Shown: positions 1 to 7,759 of the stretch, in pieces
Layout of the letters: every line of letters begins with the position of its first letter
Numbering within the stretch: the first letter of the stretch is position 1
DNA from: Syntrophorhabdus sp.
Lineage (GTDB): Bacteria > Desulfobacterota > BSN033 > UBA1163
Length of the DNA stretch: 11,493 nucleotides
Assembly: GCA_020724025.1 (NCBI GenBank)
Contig: DYHU01000073.1
Coordinates: forward strand, 2,550 to 14,042
Direction: 5' to 3'
Notes under the pieces: model-generated
The model's database searches: none
What the model saw: the letters and a program-made list of their open reading frames with translations, nothing else
What the model was told of the DNA's origin: nothing
Position numbers and translations under genes: made by a program

Positions 1-1277
1 TACTCCCAGATCCTCCGGTCATCGATCTTTTTGGCCCGGTCCGGAATTCCTCCTCTCACGGTGAAGATCACTTCGGAGGCCACTTTGAGAGTCTCCTGGA
101 CCTCCTTCTCCAGCTTCCTCTTCAGGCCGATCTTATCGGCGATCTCCTCCTTTAATTCGATATAGATCGCCATCTCATCCCGGTAATCCTTTCTCGTCAC
201 CACCACCTGATAATTGGCAACTACCGGAAACTTCGCCATCATCTCATCCACCTGCCAGGGATGGATGAAGATCCCCCAGACCTTGGTCACCTGATCCGTC
301 CGGCCCATGATCTTTCCGAGACGCATTGAGGTCCTCCCACAGGGACAGGGATCTTCGATCAGGTAGGAGAGGTCTCCGGTGGCGAAGCGAAGCATCGGAA
401 AGACTTTACTGAAATTGGTGGCCACAATCTCTCCGGTCGCCCCGACCTCCAATTGTCTTCCCGTCTCCGTATCCACGATCTCCACAATCACATCCTCGGG
501 GATGTGCATCCCTCTCTTCTCCGGGCATTCATATCCGAGACAGCCCACATCGACCGTGCCATAACCCTGCCGGACCAGGAGATCGAGTTTCGACTCTAAT
601 TTTTGACGGAGCGATTCCGGAAACATCTCCGCACCGACAAAGGTGGCTTTCAAATGAAGATCCCTCTTGAGATCCAGATGCATGCCCTCGGCGGCCTCGA
701 TGATCGCCATCAGAAAGCTGGGGGTCCCGATGTATCCGGTTACCCGGAGCTGTCTCATCAGGTTGATCTGCATCGAAATATTTCCCGGGCCCACAGGGAC
801 GACCGTGGCCTTGAGCATCCGGAGCGATTCGTCCAGCATGAGGGCCAGAGGCGTGAGATGGTAGTTGAAGGTATTGAGAACGATATCGCCTCCTCTTATT
901 CCGCAGGCATAGAGGGCTTGAGCCCAGCGCCTGTCCTCATAATCCCATTCCCCGGGTTCATAGACCGGTCCGGGTGAGACATAGATCCTTCGCACCCCTT
1001 CCTCTGAAATGACTTCGAACCCTCCAAAGGGAAGGCTCTCTTTCTGGGCGTTGACCAGATCCGCCTTCTTCGTGACGGGGAGTTTCTCTAAATCCTTGAG
1101 ATCTCTTATCTCCCCGGGTTTTAATCCCGCTTTTTCGAACCCATAACGGATCGCTTTCGAATGGAGATATCCATGGGGAAGGATCTCGGAGAGCCTCTCT
1201 CTCTGATAGGCTTCCCTCTTCTCCTTTGACATCGTCTCCCTTTCTTCGTTGTAATAGCCACGTCTCCGATCGATCAT
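1..1277 (-). CDS. Phenylacetate-CoA ligase family (AMP-forming) protein, 3' end at window edge
   Basis: This frame stays open for 425 codons. The last two bases in the window read TA, so the stop is probably just outside; 425 residues suits the PaaK family (about 420-440). The family activates aryl or related carboxylic acids with ATP to an acyl-adenylate and then to the CoA thioester in the cytoplasm. Seen here: the adenylate-site motif YGTVDVG (residues 239-245), ATGDLSYLIEDPCPCGRTS with the CPCGR core at 311-315, then GKIMGRTDQ leading into the small C-terminal domain. The ATG at 1277 is chosen because GGGGAG lies 8 bases upstream. Odd: the usual Ser/Thr/Gly-rich P-loop (SSGTTGxP) is replaced by YVSPGPVYEPG (99-109), and the usual Glu of the YGxxE motif is Asp243. 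The substrate cannot be named, so no gene symbol is given. Confidence 0.88.
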   Translation of the reverse strand, partial: MIDRRRGYYNEERETMSKEKREAYQRERLSEILPHGYLHSKAIRYGFEKAGLKPGEIRDLKDLEKLPVTKKADLVNAQKESLPFGGFEVISEEGVRRIYVSPGPVYEPGEWDYEDRRWAQALYACGIRGGDIVLNTFNYHLTPLALMLDESLRMLKATVVPVGPGNISMQINLMRQLRVTGYIGTPSFLMAIIEAAEGMHLDLKRDLHLKATFVGAEMFPESLRQKLESKLDLLVRQGYGTVDVGCLGYECPEKRGMHIPEDVIVEIVDTETGRQLEVGATGEIVATNFSKVFPMLRFATGDLSYLIEDPCPCGRTSMRLGKIMGRTDQVTKVWGIFIHPWQVDEMMAKFPVVANYQVVVTRKDYRDEMAIYIELKEEIADKIGLKRKLEKEVQETLKVASEVIFTVRGGIPDRAKKIDDRRIWE

Positions 1278-1322
1278 AGTGTTCACTCCCCTTCAGTAGG
1301 AATATTGGAACGCTCAAATCGT

Positions 1323-1376
1323 CAATGAGCAATAATCAATTCACAATTCTCAATGATCATTGATTATTGACCATTG
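1323..1376. repeat. Imperfect long inverted repeat upstream of the ligase gene
   Basis: The left arm CAATgagCAATAATCAAT (1323-1340) pairs with ATTGATTATTGaccATTG (1359-1376). The arms match exactly over 11 bases, have three mismatched positions, and match again over 4. The spacer contains a perfect 14-base palindrome, TCAATGATCATTGA (1350-1363), that overlaps the right arm. It lies 46-100 bases upstream of the ligase start. It could be an operator, or one more AT-rich dispersed repeat; the sequence alone does not decide. Confidence 0.55.
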
Positions 1377-1399
1377 TTAATACTACAGCGTCATTTTTT

Positions 1400-1481
1400 C
1401 GTCATTCCCGTGAAAACGGGAATCCAGGATGTTTATGGGCTCCAAAACCCCAACTGGATACCCGCTTTCGCGGGTATGACG
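1400..1481. repeat. Dispersed palindromic repeat ('VIPAKAGIQ'-type double hairpin)
   Basis: Two GC-rich hairpins face each other: ATTCCCGT/gaaa/ACGGGAAT (1404-1423) and ATACCCGC/tttc/GCGGGTAT (1458-1477). They are bounded by CGTCAT and ATGACG, with ATCCAG and CTGGAT at the inner edges, so the whole unit is itself an inverted repeat. Translated on the minus strand it gives VIPAKAGIQ, a familiar spurious peptide in genomes rich in this repeat. A related element lies at 4106-4236. It may also help end priA transcription, but no T-run follows. Confidence 0.8.
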
Positions 1482-1622
1482 GATGGGGCGGAAGCATCCT
1501 TTGTTGGTGCACAGTACCGTTCTTTCTCAAAGAGTCGCTGTAGGGTTAATTGACCATTGAATAACCCAGTATTCCATTTTTCCAACATTCCATCATTCCA
1601 ATTGATGTTTTCAGTTCGTCCA

Positions 1623-4046
1623 TTATAGGATGAAGACAGGGTCCACATCAATATCGAGATTTATACCCTTTCCCTTAATCTCATCCTCCATTTTTCGGGC
1701 GAGCTCCTCGGCAAATTGATGAAGGAGCCGGGAGTTCACCCCTTTGGCCAGCATCTGCAAACGGAATTTTCCCTTCATTCTAACAAATGGGGCGGCGCTG
1801 GGGCCTAAAAGTTCAATCCCCTTTCCATACCCTCTTTTCAACAGCGACTGTCCGACCCTCTCCATCTCCTCTGCAGCCGTCTTCGTCCTCTTCTCACTAT
1901 TTCCGGTCAGCCTGAAATTGATCAACCTTGAGAAGGGAGGATAATCCAGCGCCTTCCTGAATCCGATCTCCTCTCGATAGAATCCATTAAAGTCATGTTC
2001 CTTTGCCATCAGGACACTGTTATGATCCGGGTTGAAGGTCTGGATCACCACCTCTCCGGCTGTTTCTCCTCTGCCCGCCCTTCCTGCGACCTGGGTGAGG
2101 AGCTGGAAGGTCCTCTCGCTCGACCGGAAGTCAGGGAAGTGCAGCGAGGTATCCGCAGAGATCACTCCCACAAAGGTCACATTGGGAAAGTCATGGCCTT
2201 TGACAATCATCTGCGTTCCCACCAGGATGTCAATCTTACCCGACTCCAGCCCTTTCAGGATCTGTTGATGGGAATGCTTCCGCGAAGTCGTGTCACGATC
2301 CATCCGTCCCACCTCTCTCCCGGGGAACAAGTCTTTAATCTCCTGTTCCAAACGCTCGGTTCCGATTCCCATTCCCCTGAGCCGGTGCCCCTCGCATTTC
2401 GGGCAGTCCCCCGGCGCCTTGACTCGATAATCACAATAGTGGCACTGGAGGGAGCGATCTCTCAGGTGAAAGGTAAGTGTGACGCTGCAGTTGGGGCATT
2501 TGAACGTGAAGCCGCATTCCGGGCAGAGGATGAAGTTGGCAAAACCCCTTCGATTGAGGAAGAGGAGGCTCTGTCTCTTCTTCTCGATATTTTTCTGAAG
2601 GGCCGACTTCAACCTCTCTGAGAGGAGACCCTTCTCATTTTTCATGTCCACCACCTCCGCTTTCGGAAGGGGTTTTCTTCCGATCCTCTCCGGAAGGGTC
2701 AACAGACGGAACTTTCCTCTCTCGGCATTGTAGAACGATTCCAGAGAGGGGGTGGCCGATCCTAACAGGAGCGTGGCCTCCGCCTCCTTGGCCCGGACCA
2801 CAGCAATATCCCTCGCATGATACTTCAACTTCTCCTCCTGTTTATAGGAGGGATCATGCTCCTCATCCACGATGATGATCCCCACATTCTTAAAAGGGGC
2901 GAAGATGGCGGAGCGGGCCCCCAGGGCGATCTTCACCTCTCCCCTCCAGATCCTCCTCCACTGGTCATAGCGTTCTCCCCTTCCGAGCCCGCTGTGGAGC
3001 AGGGCGAGGTTCTCCCCAAAGCGGTCCTTGAATCGGGAGAGAAGTTGAGGCGTCAGCGAGATCTCAGGGACGAGGGCGATCGCCTCCCTTCCATGAATTA
3101 AAACCTCTTCAATCGCCCGAAGATAAACCTCCGTCTTTCCGCTTCCTGTGACCCCGTGGATGAGAAAGGGAGTGTATCGCTTCGAACCGATTCCTTTCAG
3201 GATCTCTCCGAGCGCCTTTTCCTGATCCGAAGTGAGCTCAGGTTTTGGATAGGTTTTGAGTTCGGATTGATCTGAGAAAATGCGGCAGACCTCACGGTGG
3301 GTGATGGAAACGAGTCCCTTTTCTTGAAGGGACTGGATGGTCTTTGAGGGAGATTTAAATTTTTTCCTCAGCTCCGGATAAGAGACCTCTCCCCTCTCCT
3401 CAACCCATTTCAGGATCTCTGACTCCTTTTTGGAGACCGGTTGAAGAGACTCTCCTCCCTCATAACGGATGATCCTCTCAAATTTCGGCTTGACTTCCTT
3501 GCCTTCTAATCCTGCCTCAATATTAAGGAGTCCCTTTCTCTTCAAGGAAAAGACCTGTGACCTGGAGATCTCGCCCGGAAAAATCTTCAGCAACCTCTTC
3601 AGAGAGATCTTCCCGCACCTTTCGATCTCCCTCAGAACCTTCTCCTCAACCGGCCCCAAACTCTCCTGAATAAGGGTTTTCAATCCGCTATCCGTCAGAT
3701 TTAAAATCAGTTCGCTCTTCAGATGGAGTCCTGGCGGAAGTCCTGCCTTGATGACCTCGCCCAGGGGATAGAGGTAATAGTTCGAGATCCAGCAATAGAA
3801 ACGGAGCATCTGCGGATCGATCAGGGGCGCCTCATCAAGAAGATCCTCCACCTCTTTCAACTTCTCCTCGATCCCTTTAGGTGGCTGATCGAGAAGGTCA
3901 AGACAAAAACCGGTGACCCTTCTCCCTTTAAATGGGACTAAGACCCTCATCCCCACCCGAAGAGAACCTCTCATCCTCTCTGGAATAAGGTAGTAAAAAG
4001 TCTTTGAGACGGGAAGCCCCACCGCCACCTCAACAATTTCCTTCAT
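1623..4046 (-). CDS. priA: Primosomal protein N' (replication restart helicase PriA)
   Basis: PriA is the superfamily 2 3'-to-5' DNA helicase that recognises stalled or collapsed forks and reloads the replicative helicase. Seen here, in an 807-residue protein: an N-terminal 3'-end-binding domain (MKEIVEVAVGLPVSKTFYY onward), Walker A HGVTGSGKTEVY near 297-307, Walker B VDEEHD near 391-396, and SATPSLES. The cysteine-rich zinc insert starts CPECGF near 505 and continues with further CxxC pairs (CPNC, CHYC, CPKC). Then come VGTQMIVKGHDFPNV and QVAGRAGRG, and a C-terminal domain ending in DIDVDPVFIL. The length fits the family, though PriA varies. A longer reading from a TTG at 4088 adds 14 residues; the ATG at 4046 is preferred because family proteins usually begin at about this point, although no strong ribosome binding site precedes either. 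It is intact, with no sign of decay. Confidence 0.96.
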   Translation of the reverse strand: MKEIVEVAVGLPVSKTFYYLIPERMRGSLRVGMRVLVPFKGRRVTGFCLDLLDQPPKGIEEKLKEVEDLLDEAPLIDPQMLRFYCWISNYYLYPLGEVIKAGLPPGLHLKSELILNLTDSGLKTLIQESLGPVEEKVLREIERCGKISLKRLLKIFPGEISRSQVFSLKRKGLLNIEAGLEGKEVKPKFERIIRYEGGESLQPVSKKESEILKWVEERGEVSYPELRKKFKSPSKTIQSLQEKGLVSITHREVCRIFSDQSELKTYPKPELTSDQEKALGEILKGIGSKRYTPFLIHGVTGSGKTEVYLRAIEEVLIHGREAIALVPEISLTPQLLSRFKDRFGENLALLHSGLGRGERYDQWRRIWRGEVKIALGARSAIFAPFKNVGIIIVDEEHDPSYKQEEKLKYHARDIAVVRAKEAEATLLLGSATPSLESFYNAERGKFRLLTLPERIGRKPLPKAEVVDMKNEKGLLSERLKSALQKNIEKKRQSLLFLNRRGFANFILCPECGFTFKCPNCSVTLTFHLRDRSLQCHYCDYRVKAPGDCPKCEGHRLRGMGIGTERLEQEIKDLFPGREVGRMDRDTTSRKHSHQQILKGLESGKIDILVGTQMIVKGHDFPNVTFVGVISADTSLHFPDFRSSERTFQLLTQVAGRAGRGETAGEVVIQTFNPDHNSVLMAKEHDFNGFYREEIGFRKALDYPPFSRLINFRLTGNSEKRTKTAAEEMERVGQSLLKRGYGKGIELLGPSAAPFVRMKGKFRLQMLAKGVNSRLLHQFAEELARKMEDEIKGKGINLDIDVDPVFIL

Positions 4047-4105
4047 CGCCCCCAAATTATCTTCTTTGAATGGGTTTGTCAAATCCAACCCCCATTTTTA
4101 AATAG

Positions 4106-4236
4106 AGTCTGTTTATAAAAGCCCCTTTTCCGTCATGCCGGACTTGATCCGGCATCCAGAAGGCCTTGAAAAAACTGGATTCCGGCTTTCGCCGGAATGA
4201 CGACCTTTTGGGAAACCGTTAGTTTATGGACAGACT
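4106..4236. repeat. Nested inverted-repeat element (palindromic, MITE-like)
   Basis: The outer arms AGTCTGTttATAAA (4106-4119) and TTTATggACAGACT (4223-4236) match at 12 of 14 positions. Inside sit two hairpins, ATGCCGG/CCGGCAT (4135-4155) and ATTCCGGC/tttc/GCCGGAAT (4179-4198), bounded by CGTCAT and ATGACG as in the 1400-1481 repeat. It separates the core minus-strand genes from the plus-strand accessory block. No open reading frame lies in it and I see no clear target-site duplication, so a transposition origin is inferred. Confidence 0.7.
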
Positions 4237-4247
4237 TTAAGTAATGG

Positions 4248-4275
4248 TTGCTATTTACATCGGTTTCTATATAAT
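4248..4275 (+). promoter_or_regulatory. Candidate sigma-70 promoter for the nucleotidyltransferase gene
   Basis: TTGCTA (4248-4253) is followed after 16 bases by a perfect TATAAT (4270-4275), 27 bases before the ATG at 4303. The -10 box is exact and the -35 matches consensus at 4 of 6 positions. It starts just outside the repeat element at 4106-4236. Confidence 0.5.
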
Positions 4276-4302
4276 TTTTAATAGAACAAAGGATTTACTG
4301 AA

Positions 4303-4629
4303 ATGGTTAAAAAAAGACGCGAGATTAAAAGGATAATTGCACAGTTCAAAAGAAGACTGGGTGAACTTGGAGTTGAGGTTTCCCAGATTATTCTTTACGG
4401 CTCTTACGCAAAAGGGAAACCGAAAGAATTCAGCGATATTGACATCGCCGTGGTTTCCCCCACATTCAAAAAATTAGATATTTTTAAACGTCAAGAAATT
4501 TTAAGTATTGCTCATCACGGGTTTGATGAACCTATTGAACCTATCGGTCTGACCCCTGATCAAATTAAAGAAAAAAATGGGTTGGTCAGAGAGATTTTGG
4601 ATACGGGTGTTGTCCTTTACAAGAAATGA
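4303..4629 (+). CDS. MNT-type nucleotidyltransferase domain protein (minimal nucleotidyltransferase)
   Basis: This 108-residue protein is almost entirely a minimal nucleotidyltransferase domain. The signature GSYAKGKPKEFSDIDIAVV is clear: G33-S34 for phosphate contact, and D45 and D47 as metal ligands. A third acidic position, in EPIEPIG, is possibly E79. Family members transfer a nucleotide to a protein, RNA or small-molecule target. In MNT-HEPN toxin-antitoxin pairs the MNT protein acts as antitoxin by AMPylating a HEPN RNase. No HEPN gene lies on either side here: the next gene starts 163 bases later and is a restriction enzyme. It therefore looks solitary, either an orphan antitoxin or a separate regulator. 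A weak AAAGGA lies about 11 bases before the ATG, and the gene has its own candidate promoter. Confidence 0.88.
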   Translation: MVKKRREIKRIIAQFKRRLGELGVEVSQIILYGSYAKGKPKEFSDIDIAVVSPTFKKLDIFKRQEILSIAHHGFDEPIEPIGLTPDQIKEKNGLVREILDTGVVLYKK

Positions 4630-4640
4630 AAGAGGTTTAA

Positions 4641-4666
4641 CCATTTATAGCGCCTCCATTAAATGG
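4641..4666. other. Short inverted repeat after the nucleotidyltransferase gene
   Basis: CCATTTA (4641-4647) and TAAATGG (4660-4666) form a 7-bp stem with a 12-base loop, 11 bases after the preceding stop codon. It has no following T-run and is AT-rich, so a role as terminator is doubtful; an operator near the next promoter is equally possible. Confidence 0.3.
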
Positions 4667-4695
4667 GGTAGAATAAATCCTCTTAAAGTTCCTCC

Positions 4696-4724
4696 TTTAC
4701 ACCTTTCTTCCAAAAAACTATAAT
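4696..4724 (+). promoter_or_regulatory. Near-consensus sigma-70 promoter for the restriction-modification gene
   Basis: TTTACA (4696-4701), a 17-base spacer, and TATAAT (4719-4724) match the sigma-70 consensus at 11 of 12 positions with ideal spacing. Transcription would start near 4731, leaving a leader of about 60 bases before the ATG at 4793. The leader carries the hairpin and G-tract described next. Confidence 0.65.
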
Positions 4725-4749
4725 TGACCCAATCTCTACCCTGGACATT

Positions 4750-4788
4750 CCTCTCCCAGATGGGGAGAGGGAGAGGGTGAGGGGGGGG
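4750..4788 (+). repeat. GC-rich leader hairpin and G8 tract before the restriction-modification gene
   Basis: CCTCTCCC (4750-4757) pairs perfectly with GGGAGAGG (4763-4770) across a 5-base loop. Purine-rich repeats follow, ending in a run of eight G (4781-4788) that serves as the ribosome binding region 4 bases before the ATG at 4793. The unit resembles a common dispersed CCTCTCCC...GGGAGAGGG repeat. It sits in the messenger leader, so it could affect translation, but no regulator is known from the sequence. Confidence 0.55.
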
Positions 4789-4792
4789 ATCT

Positions 4793-7717
4793 ATGAAAGA
4801 ATCCCTTAAACAGATATCCAATCTTGTTGAGCGCTTCGAGCGAAACATCGAAGCCTACCGTAGCCCTGCCTACAACGAAACCCAACTGCGGAGAGAATTC
4901 ATTGATCCATTCTTTGAGGCCTTAGGCTGGGATGTGACCAATAAAGCCGGATATGCGGAGCAATACAAAGATGTTGTCCATGAGGATGCGATTAAGGTAT
5001 CCGGCGCCACGAAAGCCCCGGATTACTGCTTTCGTATTGGGGGTGTCAGAAAGTTTTTCCTCGAAACGAAAAAGCCCTCCGTTGACATCAAGGAACAGAC
5101 CAGCCCGGCTTATCAGTTAAGGCGATATGCATGGAGCGCCAAACTTCCCCTATCCATTCTGACAGACTTTGAAGAGCTGGCGATCTATGACTGCCGACTC
5201 CGCCCAAACCCAAACGACAAACCCAGCATCGGACGAGTCCGGTTTTATACGTATGACCGATACCTTGACTCTTTTGAGGAGATTTACAACCTCCTGTCAA
5301 AAGAATCTGTTCTTAAAGGTTCCTTCGATAAATTTGCAGAATCTGAGAGACAGAAGCGGGGGACTACAGAGGTAGATGCGGAATTTTTAAGGGAGATAGA
5401 ATCCTGGCGTGAGGCCCTGGCTAAAGAAATCGCTATAAGAAACCCGAAACTGTCTGTCCGTGAACTTAACTTTGCTGTTCAGCTCACGATTGACCGCATC
5501 ATCTTTCTCAGGATGTGTGAGGATCGGGGGATTGAAAAGTATGGCCAGATCCAGAATCTTCTCAACGGCACGAACACCTACCGCCGTCTCCGTGAAATTT
5601 TCTACCATGCCGATGATAAGTATAACTCCGGTCTTTTCGACTTCAAAACAGACCGGCTCACCCCGGAACTTAGATTAGACGACAAACCGCTTAAGGACAT
5701 CTTTAAGAACCTCTACTATCCTGAATCGCCCTATGAATTTTCAGTCCTGGGTGCGGATATTTTGGGCCACGTCTACGAACAGTTTCTTGGAAAGGTGATC
5801 CGGCTCACCGAAGGCCACCGGGCAAAGGTTGAAGAAAAACCGGAGGTAAGAAAAGCCGGTGGAGTCTATTACACCCCAACCTATATCGTGGATTATATCG
5901 TAAAAAATACAGTAGGCAAACTCTGTGATGACAAAACCCCCAAACAGATCAGTTCTCTTCGAATCCTCGACCCAGCCTGCGGTTCAGGTTCTTTTCTTTT
6001 AGGAGCTTACCAGAATTTATTGGATTATCACCTGAACTGGTATATCACCCATCACTCAAAAAAGAGTAATGTAGGGCTGGGCTTTAGCCCTGCGCAAAAA
6101 GAAATCTATCAGGGCCACGGCGGTCAGTGGTACCTGACCATTCAGGAGAAAAAGAGGATTCTCTTGAAAAATATCTACGGCGTGGACATTGACCCGCAGG
6201 CGGTTGAAGTGACCAAATTGAGTTTACTCCTCAAGGTCCTTGAAGGTGAAAATCAGGACACTCTCGAGAGGCAGATGAAGCTGTTCAAGGAGAGGGCCTT
6301 ACCTGATCTTGGAAGCAACATCAAATGCGGAAACTCCCTCATCGGTCCGGATTTTTATTCCGTAGGGGCAGATCATGATCTGCCCGTCCTTTCTTTAAAG
6401 GCGAGATATGCCCCGCCTAACCTTAAAGAAGAGGAGATATACCGCATCAATCCCTTCGACTGGGAAAAGGAATTCCCAGAAATCATGAAACAAGGTGGAT
6501 TCGATGCAGTAATCGGGAATCCGCCGTATACTTATATTATCTCTTCCTCGCAGCAAGATTATTTTTCCAACAATTATCAGCACCAAAATTACCAGAAAGA
6601 TCTTTATTTACTTTTTCTTGAACGATATGAATATTTCCTAAAGTTTGGTGGACTTCTTGGAGTTATTGTATCCAATACATGGCTTCAGTCGGTAACGTAT
6701 AGAAAGATCAGGCAATATCTGACAAGCCACTACTATTGGCTACGTGTCCTACATTTACCTGAGAGGGTTTTTAAGGCCATTGTTGATACTCATGTTCTTA
6801 TCTTCCAAAAGTCCGACAACAGAAAACATACAGATGTCTTTCTTAACATCGATGTTAGGTACCAAGGCAAGATTATTTTGAGTCATATATTGCCTTGGCA
6901 AGATATTCCTCGAACAGGAGAACCGATTAATATCATCGCCCCAATAGATTCGCAAAGATTATTTAGCAAGATTAAACAAAGTTCATCTCCATTAATGAAA
7001 ATTTGCATGGTCTACAATGGAGCTAAGCCGTTTGAGAAAGGTAAAGGGATTCCGCCACAGACCGAAAAGATAATGAAAGAAAAACCATATGTGCAAGAAG
7101 GAAATGCTCCCAATTCAAAGTGGTCTCCACTTTTACGAGGAAGCCTAATTCGACGCTATGAAAGTATTTGGAACCGTGATTATTGGATTCTTTATGGGCC
7201 GTGGCTCGCTGCGCCTCGCAACCCTTCAATATTTGATGCGCCACTTAAAATTATGGTTCGACAAACTGGCGATTCAATTATTGGGACTCTTGTTGAACAA
7301 GGTTTCATTGGTCGGGATAATTTGCATATAATCTTACCCCTAGACACAAACTATGATCTCCGTTATATCCTTGGGATAATGAATTCTCGACTGGTCGACT
7401 TTGCTTATGGACTGATGAATCCTGAAAAGGGAGAGGCTCTCGCACAGGTCAAGAAACAGCATGTTGAACAACTTCCAATTCATATAATTAATTTTTCCGA
7501 ACCTACCGATAAAGCTCGCCATGACCGGATGGTGAAGCTGGTCGAGCAGATGCTCTCCCTTCATAAGCAGTTGGCAATAGCGAAGACACCGGATGAGAAG
7601 ATTCGATTACAACGTCAGATTGACGCCACTGATAAACAGATTGACCAATTGGTTTATGAGTTATATGGTTTGACAGAGAAGGAAATCCAGATCATTGAAG
7701 GGATTCCCTTAAATTAG
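4793..7717 (+). CDS. Type IIG restriction-modification enzyme (Eco57I-like, nuclease-methylase-specificity fusion)
   Basis: This 974-residue single chain should both cut unmodified DNA and methylate adenine at N6 in its target. Domains in order: an N-terminal HsdR-like PD-(D/E)xK nuclease with D77 and E91-T-K93 (APDYCF...FFLETKKPS); a helical linker to about 350; an N6-adenine methylase with SAM motif I DPACGSGS (393-400) and catalytic NPPY (576-579); and a TaqI-like target-recognition region, about 600-900, including NLHIILPLDTNYDLRYILGIMNS. A charged, coiled-coil-like tail ends the chain (VKLVEQMLSLHKQL onward). All key residues are present, so it looks active. BREX PglX is the main alternative, but PglX lacks this N-terminal nuclease and none of its partner genes are nearby. 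The ATG at 4793 follows a G-rich ribosome binding site. The HNH gene starts 42 bases after its stop and may be co-transcribed. Target sequence unknown. Confidence 0.93.
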   Translation: MKESLKQISNLVERFERNIEAYRSPAYNETQLRREFIDPFFEALGWDVTNKAGYAEQYKDVVHEDAIKVSGATKAPDYCFRIGGVRKFFLETKKPSVDIKEQTSPAYQLRRYAWSAKLPLSILTDFEELAIYDCRLRPNPNDKPSIGRVRFYTYDRYLDSFEEIYNLLSKESVLKGSFDKFAESERQKRGTTEVDAEFLREIESWREALAKEIAIRNPKLSVRELNFAVQLTIDRIIFLRMCEDRGIEKYGQIQNLLNGTNTYRRLREIFYHADDKYNSGLFDFKTDRLTPELRLDDKPLKDIFKNLYYPESPYEFSVLGADILGHVYEQFLGKVIRLTEGHRAKVEEKPEVRKAGGVYYTPTYIVDYIVKNTVGKLCDDKTPKQISSLRILDPACGSGSFLLGAYQNLLDYHLNWYITHHSKKSNVGLGFSPAQKEIYQGHGGQWYLTIQEKKRILLKNIYGVDIDPQAVEVTKLSLLLKVLEGENQDTLERQMKLFKERALPDLGSNIKCGNSLIGPDFYSVGADHDLPVLSLKARYAPPNLKEEEIYRINPFDWEKEFPEIMKQGGFDAVIGNPPYTYIISSSQQDYFSNNYQHQNYQKDLYLLFLERYEYFLKFGGLLGVIVSNTWLQSVTYRKIRQYLTSHYYWLRVLHLPERVFKAIVDTHVLIFQKSDNRKHTDVFLNIDVRYQGKIILSHILPWQDIPRTGEPINIIAPIDSQRLFSKIKQSSSPLMKICMVYNGAKPFEKGKGIPPQTEKIMKEKPYVQEGNAPNSKWSPLLRGSLIRRYESIWNRDYWILYGPWLAAPRNPSIFDAPLKIMVRQTGDSIIGTLVEQGFIGRDNLHIILPLDTNYDLRYILGIMNSRLVDFAYGLMNPEKGEALAQVKKQHVEQLPIHIINFSEPTDKARHDRMVKLVEQMLSLHKQLAIAKTPDEKIRLQRQIDATDKQIDQLVYELYGLTEKEIQIIEGIPLN

Positions 7718-7759
7718 AGAACCTAAAAGATAGGGTTTCTTAGCAAGGCAATAAAATAG

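Larger units (their letters stand above)
1278..1622. other. Intergenic spacer between priA and the ligase gene, repeat-rich
   Basis: This spacer has no convincing gene. Reading toward the ligase gene it holds a low-complexity stretch of degenerate ATTCCA units (about 1560-1601), a GC-rich paired-hairpin repeat (1400-1481), and an AT-rich imperfect inverted repeat (1323-1376). The ligase ribosome binding site follows. The ligase promoter should lie here on the minus strand. The best match I see is TTGACG (near 1321) with TATTCC about 15 bases on, which is too weak to list as a promoter. Confidence 0.7.

Noticed and set aside
603..1332. Open frames of 124 codons on both strands over the ligase gene
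   Set aside because: They overlap the ligase-family frame, which is the one carrying family motifs and a good ribosome binding site.
1433..1651. 72-codon open frame on the minus strand
   Set aside because: It ends in VIPAKAGIQLGF, the translation of the dispersed palindrome at 1400-1481, and overlaps the end of priA. Its remainder is low-complexity spacer.
1995..2621. 208-codon open frame on the plus strand
   Set aside because: It is antisense to the helicase core of priA, whose motifs are intact, and it has no recognisable domain.
4793..7717. BREX PglX or a Type I HsdM subunit
   Set aside because: The N-terminal PD-(D/E)xK nuclease joined to the methylase and specificity parts in one chain fits Type IIG, and no brx, hsdR or hsdS genes are present.
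7716..7741. Terminator between the restriction-modification gene and the HNH gene
   Set aside because: The possible stem (AGAGAACCTA with TAGGGTTTCT) matches at only 8 of 10 positions and has no clear T-run, so co-transcription is not excluded.
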